A stretch of DNA of 8,287 nucleotides from the NCBI GenBank assembly GCA_002899795.1, contig PPDG01000210.1, positions 1 through 8,287 on the forward strand, read 5' to 3'. Made by a program: the position numbers and the translations under genes. Under the pieces are notes generated by a model. That model saw only the letters and a list, made by a program, of their open reading frames with translations. It did no database searches and was not told where the DNA came from. Shown in pieces: positions 6,301 through 8,287 of the stretch. Positions within the stretch are counted from its first letter, which is position 1. Each line of letters starts with the position of its first letter. Origin of the DNA: Desulfobacteraceae bacterium. Lineage in GTDB: Bacteria; Desulfobacterota; Syntrophobacteria; BM002.

Positions 6301-6926
6301 ATCTGGGAGTCAAGCTCATAGGGCTCCTCAAACATGAAGAGAAACTCTCTTCACTACTTTATTTCTTGGCGGATCGGACTGCCGCAAGTCGATTGCAGAA
6401 GTTTTTTGGAGGTGATTACCGGCAGGTCGGCTTCATCAGGCGCAACGCTCTGATCTCTTTGCAGATTTTGAATAAGTGGGGGCCAGAGGTGGAGGCCCGG
6501 GTTTTCGAGGCCCTGGACGATGGTTACTATGAAGTTCGGACCCAAGCTGCCCGTACCATGGGCCATTGTGCTGAAGAGCTTCTCCAGAGGCAGGCTGTGA
6601 CCGAAAAACTCCTGTCGCTTATCAATGATAGATCGTTTGAGGTGGTGCGGGAGGTTGTTTTGGCGCTGGGCGCAGTGGGCGGTAATCGAGAGGTGGCAAA
6701 GGGCTTACTGGGATTGCAGGAGCACCATTACTGGCAGGTTCGCGAGGCTGCCCTCAGGGCTGTTACCATGCTAGTAGAAAGGGAAGTCGTTACTGACCGA
6801 GATTGGCTATTCAAGGAGACTTCACGCTTTATTCTTACAGCCACGGATTTTCGCTCCTATTTTGACATTAAGGAGACGTATCGCAAGCTTCACGCACTTT
6901 GCAAAGGAGATGAAGAGGAAAATTAG
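3327..6926 (+). CDS. MurJ-MurG fusion with C-terminal HEAT repeats (lipid II flippase + lipid II-forming glycosyltransferase)
   Basis: A single 1199-residue frame contains two normally separate peptidoglycan proteins. Residues 1-516 are MurJ, with SRMFGFIRE (19-27), TD41, RR54-55 and YFAQRL (270-275). These align with E. coli MurJ Arg18, Arg24, Asp39, Arg52/53 and Arg270, and about 13-14 hydrophobic segments follow, the last at about 495-516. A short Gly/Arg linker (517-528) leads to MurG at about 529-920. MurG motifs are LTGGGTGGHVKPALAIAEA (532-550), VGTGGYVSAP (625-634), HEQNSVPGKLNQ (655-666), GYPVRRS (694-700), FGGSQGSRTIN (727-737), VCRGGAGSLNE (814-824) and GNHQVMNAR (842-850). After a helical linker, residues about 985-1155 show roughly five HEAT-like repeats (for example YYEVRTQAARTMG, SFEVVREVVLALG and YWQVREAALRAV). 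With 14 segments both MurJ ends are cytoplasmic, so the MurG domain would lie on the correct side. A GGGAG box 4 nt before the ATG supports the start. No separate start with a ribosome binding site is seen at the MurG boundary. mraY follows. The domain calls are firm; the role of the HEAT part is inferred to be protein contact. Confidence 0.93.
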   Translation: MRKSFFRKFFEMVQGNLVSRMFGFIREMVIAGYFGTTRATDLFAIAFTIPTLFRRILGEDMVEKAFLPSFRQLIAAGEYRRAWMLASRIFNLMMLLLLLIMGLFYLLTPKLVRVIGAGLALSEFHQAEIMTYFILPFMVAIGLASFVGGLLLFLDATATYALAPIMLSIGVIIGIIALKPYIGMYSLAVGFVLGGVLQFIIQIPMLIRSSRRSNLGMQYMAALGESVPELKEVGRQSGWIFGQSVASKTVEVVDRVLASFLVPGSIAALYFAQRLVQLPNSIIGLAVGRAGVTELNDQVQQEDWQGFRNTVITGVRYNIVCMVPLTVLVVVLVGPITSVAFQRGAFDSSAVKLTALAFAFYALGLLGMGLWNLYSRVYPALAKNQIPLYSSLLCAFVNVGLSLLLVRTPIKHGGLALASSIAFTLNGVILFAAFNFELRRLGQEGIGWQDLGDTLLSITVASGVGGLTAWILFPLFSEIHFLARLPHLIFHWGEVVALGLTAAAGMFMFLLTLGYWGRFRGGGAAGTERVILTGGGTGGHVKPALAIAEAIKQKEPHSQFLYVGLRGKAESVIVTRAGYPIRYVLASGYPGSRPSLALVRFVCALCVGIVQSFYHIATFRPGTIVGTGGYVSAPVILANTLMRGLGMSRAQVFIHEQNSVPGKLNQLIGRRADKVLLTFPETKGFFPENGVVVGYPVRRSVTSMLSSDRGKAMPLPIPEGRRVVFAFGGSQGSRTINRALVDALAYLLARRDDIFVIHGVGLMKTPEYHAWEDTSERLQREYNEQEREQIDSFYYAQDYFHNIGDIYAVSDLIVCRGGAGSLNEISAMGKPALIIPKANLPGNHQVMNARAMKRAGGAEVIFEDTVKDGGMLLEEVEGQKLAMKILSLLDAKQRLEEMGKCSRAFMNHYAAERIAAEIYGSPLPHSSLNDISAKDLDPLLRDNELLVRLRSAWQEDQKQYEPRKVIVDADDLDYYRHRAASLLTSPSWPERNLGVKLIGLLKHEEKLSSLLYFLADRTAASRLQKFFGGDYRQVGFIRRNALISLQILNKWGPEVEARVFEALDDGYYEVRTQAARTMGHCAEELLQRQAVTEKLLSLINDRSFEVVREVVLALGAVGGNREVAKGLLGLQEHHYWQVREAALRAVTMLVEREVVTDRDWLFKETSRFILTATDFRSYFDIKETYRKLHALCKGDEEEN

Positions 6927-6976
6927 CAGTGTTTACTTCATGAAATATCCGGGCTAGTAAAGCACTCTGCCCATTG

Positions 6977-7003
6977 GTCGCGACTGGAAAGTCGCTCCTA
7001 CAG
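6977..7003. repeat. REP-like palindrome within a larger imperfect hairpin
   Basis: GCGACT (6980-6985) and AGTCGC (6990-6995) form a perfect 6-bp stem with a GGAA loop, and the flanking GCTCCTACAG completes it. On the minus strand it reads GTAGGAGCGACTTTCCAGTC, continuing GCGACC. This is the form of repetitive extragenic palindromes that are linked to REP-associated tyrosine transposases (RAYTs) in other bacteria. An outer stem AGCACT (6961-6966) / AGTGCT (7002-7007) and a further GCTA (6953-6956) / TAGC (7011-7014) extend the fold to 62 nt. There is no T-run after it, so it does not look like an intrinsic terminator. It lies between the murJ-murG fusion gene and mraY. Confidence 0.7.
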
Positions 7004-7040
7004 TGCTCAATAGCTAAGCAGGAACATACAAGGGAAAAAG

Positions 7041-8147
7041 ATGATTTATCACATTGGTCGCTGGATTCAGAGCCAGGCTGATGCATTTGGATTTCTCCGG
7101 CTGCTGAATTACTTGAGCTTCCGATCGATCATGGCAGCATTGACCGCAGTGCTGATCGTATTTCTCCTGAGTCCGCGCTTCATCCGGACCATGCACCGGA
7201 GGAACTTCCTGGATCGGGTGAGGGAAACCGGCATTGACTCAGCCTTTGACAAGGCTGGTACACCCACCTTGGGTGGGGTGTTGCTGATTGTGGCTATGAC
7301 AGTTTCCATATTGCTCTGGTGCAATCTGGCCAATCCCTTTTTGCTCCTGAGTCTCGCCGCCCTCCTTTGGTTCGGTGGTATTGGTTTTTGGGATGACTGG
7401 CTGAAGAGTTCCCGCGGCAGCGGTGACAAGGGTCTGGGAGAGATAACGAAACTTGTACTGCAGGGATTGTTTGCCTTGGCTTTTATCGTGGTCTATGTGG
7501 GACCATTTTCTCCGGTGGAGCCCGGGACTGCCACCCTGCTGTACGTACCTTTCTTGAAGAGACCTTTATTGGATCTGGGGATTTTCTATGGGTTCTTTAT
7601 CTTTCTCTTTATGTTGCTGGTTGCCAATGCTGTAAACATCACCGACGGTTTGGACGGCTTGGCCATCACTCCGTCAATCTTTGTGGCTGGGGTATTGGCG
7701 GTGTTTGCTTATGTCATGGGCAACACGATATATGCGGGCTATCTGCAATATCCTTATCTGCGAGGAGTCGGCGAGTTGACTGTTTTTGTCTCTGCCTTTG
7801 TCGGGGCAGGTTTGGGTTTTCTCTGGTATAATGCTTATCCAGCCCAAATATTTATGGGTGATACAGGATCTCTCGCCATTGGTGGGATGCTGGCGGTTCT
7901 AAGCGTCCTGCTCAAGCAGGAATTGCTTTTTCCCCTGCTTGGAGGCCTTTTTCTGGTTGAGGCACTGACCTCGCAAGTACAGGATAAAATCGGAGTGCGC
8001 TGGCTGGGAAGGAGAATCTTCTACAGGGCTCCTTTACACCACAGTCTGCAGCACCGGGGTTTTGCCGAGACGAAGGTGGTAATCAGGTTGTGGATTGTTG
8101 CTGGTCTTCTTGCCTTGTTGTCTTTGGCCACCCTGAAAATTAGATAG
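7041..8147 (+). CDS. mraY: Phospho-N-acetylmuramoyl-pentapeptide transferase (MraY, lipid I synthase)
   Basis: MraY transfers phospho-MurNAc-pentapeptide from UDP to undecaprenyl phosphate on the inner membrane face, giving lipid I, the substrate of MurG. The 368 residues fit the family (about 360) with about 10 membrane segments. Motifs are LNYLSFRS near the N-terminus, FDKAGTPTLGG (69-79), IGFWDDWLK (114-122, with metal-binding Asp118/119), GLGEITKLVLQ (131-141), NAVNITDGLDGLAI (196-209), VGAGLGFLWYNAYPAQIFMGDTGS (254-277, with Asp274) and the C-terminal LATLKIR, all very close to E. coli MraY. The striking change is PLHHSLQ (331-337) where the family has P-I/L-H-H-H-F/Y-E: the third His is Ser335 and the Glu is Gln337. 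AAGGG 6 nt before the ATG is the ribosome binding site. The gene is 114 bp downstream of the murJ-murG fusion gene and probably co-expressed with it, which groups three successive lipid II steps. Confidence 0.95.
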   Translation: MIYHIGRWIQSQADAFGFLRLLNYLSFRSIMAALTAVLIVFLLSPRFIRTMHRRNFLDRVRETGIDSAFDKAGTPTLGGVLLIVAMTVSILLWCNLANPFLLLSLAALLWFGGIGFWDDWLKSSRGSGDKGLGEITKLVLQGLFALAFIVVYVGPFSPVEPGTATLLYVPFLKRPLLDLGIFYGFFIFLFMLLVANAVNITDGLDGLAITPSIFVAGVLAVFAYVMGNTIYAGYLQYPYLRGVGELTVFVSAFVGAGLGFLWYNAYPAQIFMGDTGSLAIGGMLAVLSVLLKQELLFPLLGGLFLVEALTSQVQDKIGVRWLGRRIFYRAPLHHSLQHRGFAETKVVIRLWIVAGLLALLSLATLKIR

Positions 8148-8162
8148 CATGGCGTATAGCGG

Positions 8163-8168
8163 TATAAT
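8163..8168 (+). promoter_or_regulatory. Possible -10 box for a gene beyond the right edge
   Basis: A perfect TATAAT lies 15 bp after the mraY stop codon. No convincing -35 box or TGn extension accompanies it, and no start codon with a ribosome binding site follows in the remaining bases. It may serve the next gene or be chance. Confidence 0.25.
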
Positions 8169-8169
8169 C

Positions 8170-8197
8170 CAGTCAGCAGCAGGCAGTCCGCAGCCTG
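8170..8197. repeat. Heptad tandem repeat of CAG-initiated units after mraY
   Basis: Four consecutive 7-nt units begin with CAG at 8170, 8177, 8184 and 8191 (units of the type CAGTCAG and CAGTCCG). The same CAG-initiated 7-nt period occurs at 452-472 upstream of purD. The array is non-coding and sits 22 bp after mraY. Confidence 0.6.
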
Positions 8198-8201
8198 GAA
8201 C

Positions 8202-8241
8202 TGGTGCCAAGTCATTTGGCTTCGCCACCATTACGCTTCGC
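8202..8241. repeat. Hairpin with paired GCTTCGC direct repeats
   Basis: GCCAA (8206-8210) and TTGGC (8216-8220) form a 5-bp stem around GTCAT. An outer TGGT (8202-8205) can pair with ACCA (8227-8230) across a bulge. GCTTCGC occurs twice, at 8219-8225 and 8235-8241, 16 bp apart. No T-run follows, so a terminator is not supported. A dispersed repeat is a reasonable guess. Confidence 0.4.
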
Positions 8242-8287
8242 TGTCACTTATAGTCATTAGGTTGTTTTGGGGACTTCATTGTTCAGC

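Noticed and set aside
6977..7003. Intrinsic terminator after the fusion gene
   Set aside because: The stem is followed by CTCCTACAG with no T-run, and the form matches a REP-type palindrome better.

Overview
The window looks like bacterial chromosome of roughly even GC content. The best guess is a Desulfobacterota-like lineage or a neighbouring uncultivated phylum. This rests on the PAS-sensor N-terminus, a purD-purE pair followed by a TsaC-type gene, and intergenic spacers filled with short-period repeats. The taxonomic call is an inference from style, not a database match.

Layout. Positions 1-210 (minus strand) hold the N-terminal 70 codons of a PAS-domain signalling protein that runs off the left edge. 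It is divergently transcribed from everything else. A 320-bp spacer (211-530) carries its extended -10 promoter, an operator-like dyad, a weak plus-strand promoter and a 63-bp tract with a 7-nt period. All remaining genes are on the plus strand. They are purD (531-1826) and purE (1832-2383), which are tightly coupled; a 150-bp nested inverted-repeat element (2403-2552); a tsaC/Sua5-type threonylcarbamoyl-AMP synthase (2570-3214); a 1199-residue gene (3327-6926); a REP-like hairpin (6977-7003); and mraY (7041-8147). The 112-bp gap 3215-3326 shows nothing beyond the ribosome binding site of the next gene. The last 140 bp contain a -10-like box, another 7-nt-period array and a hairpin/repeat cluster.

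The centrepiece is 3327-6926. It is one uninterrupted reading frame that joins a complete MurJ lipid II flippase, a complete MurG glycosyltransferase and a C-terminal HEAT-repeat domain, and it is followed directly by mraY. MraY makes lipid I, MurG converts it to lipid II and MurJ flips lipid II across the membrane, so this locus encodes the three consecutive membrane steps of peptidoglycan precursor synthesis in two proteins. None of the usual division/cell-wall neighbours (murE, murF, murD, ftsW, murC) is present. The genes are therefore either relocated essential genes or a second, possibly specialised set. The MraY is otherwise very close to the proteobacterial type but has its His-His-His loop motif changed to His-His-Ser.

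The other recurring theme is non-coding. Three separate spacers hold degenerate tandem repeats with a 7-nt period but different unit sequences, one spacer also has 9-nt units, and two spacers hold palindromic elements.
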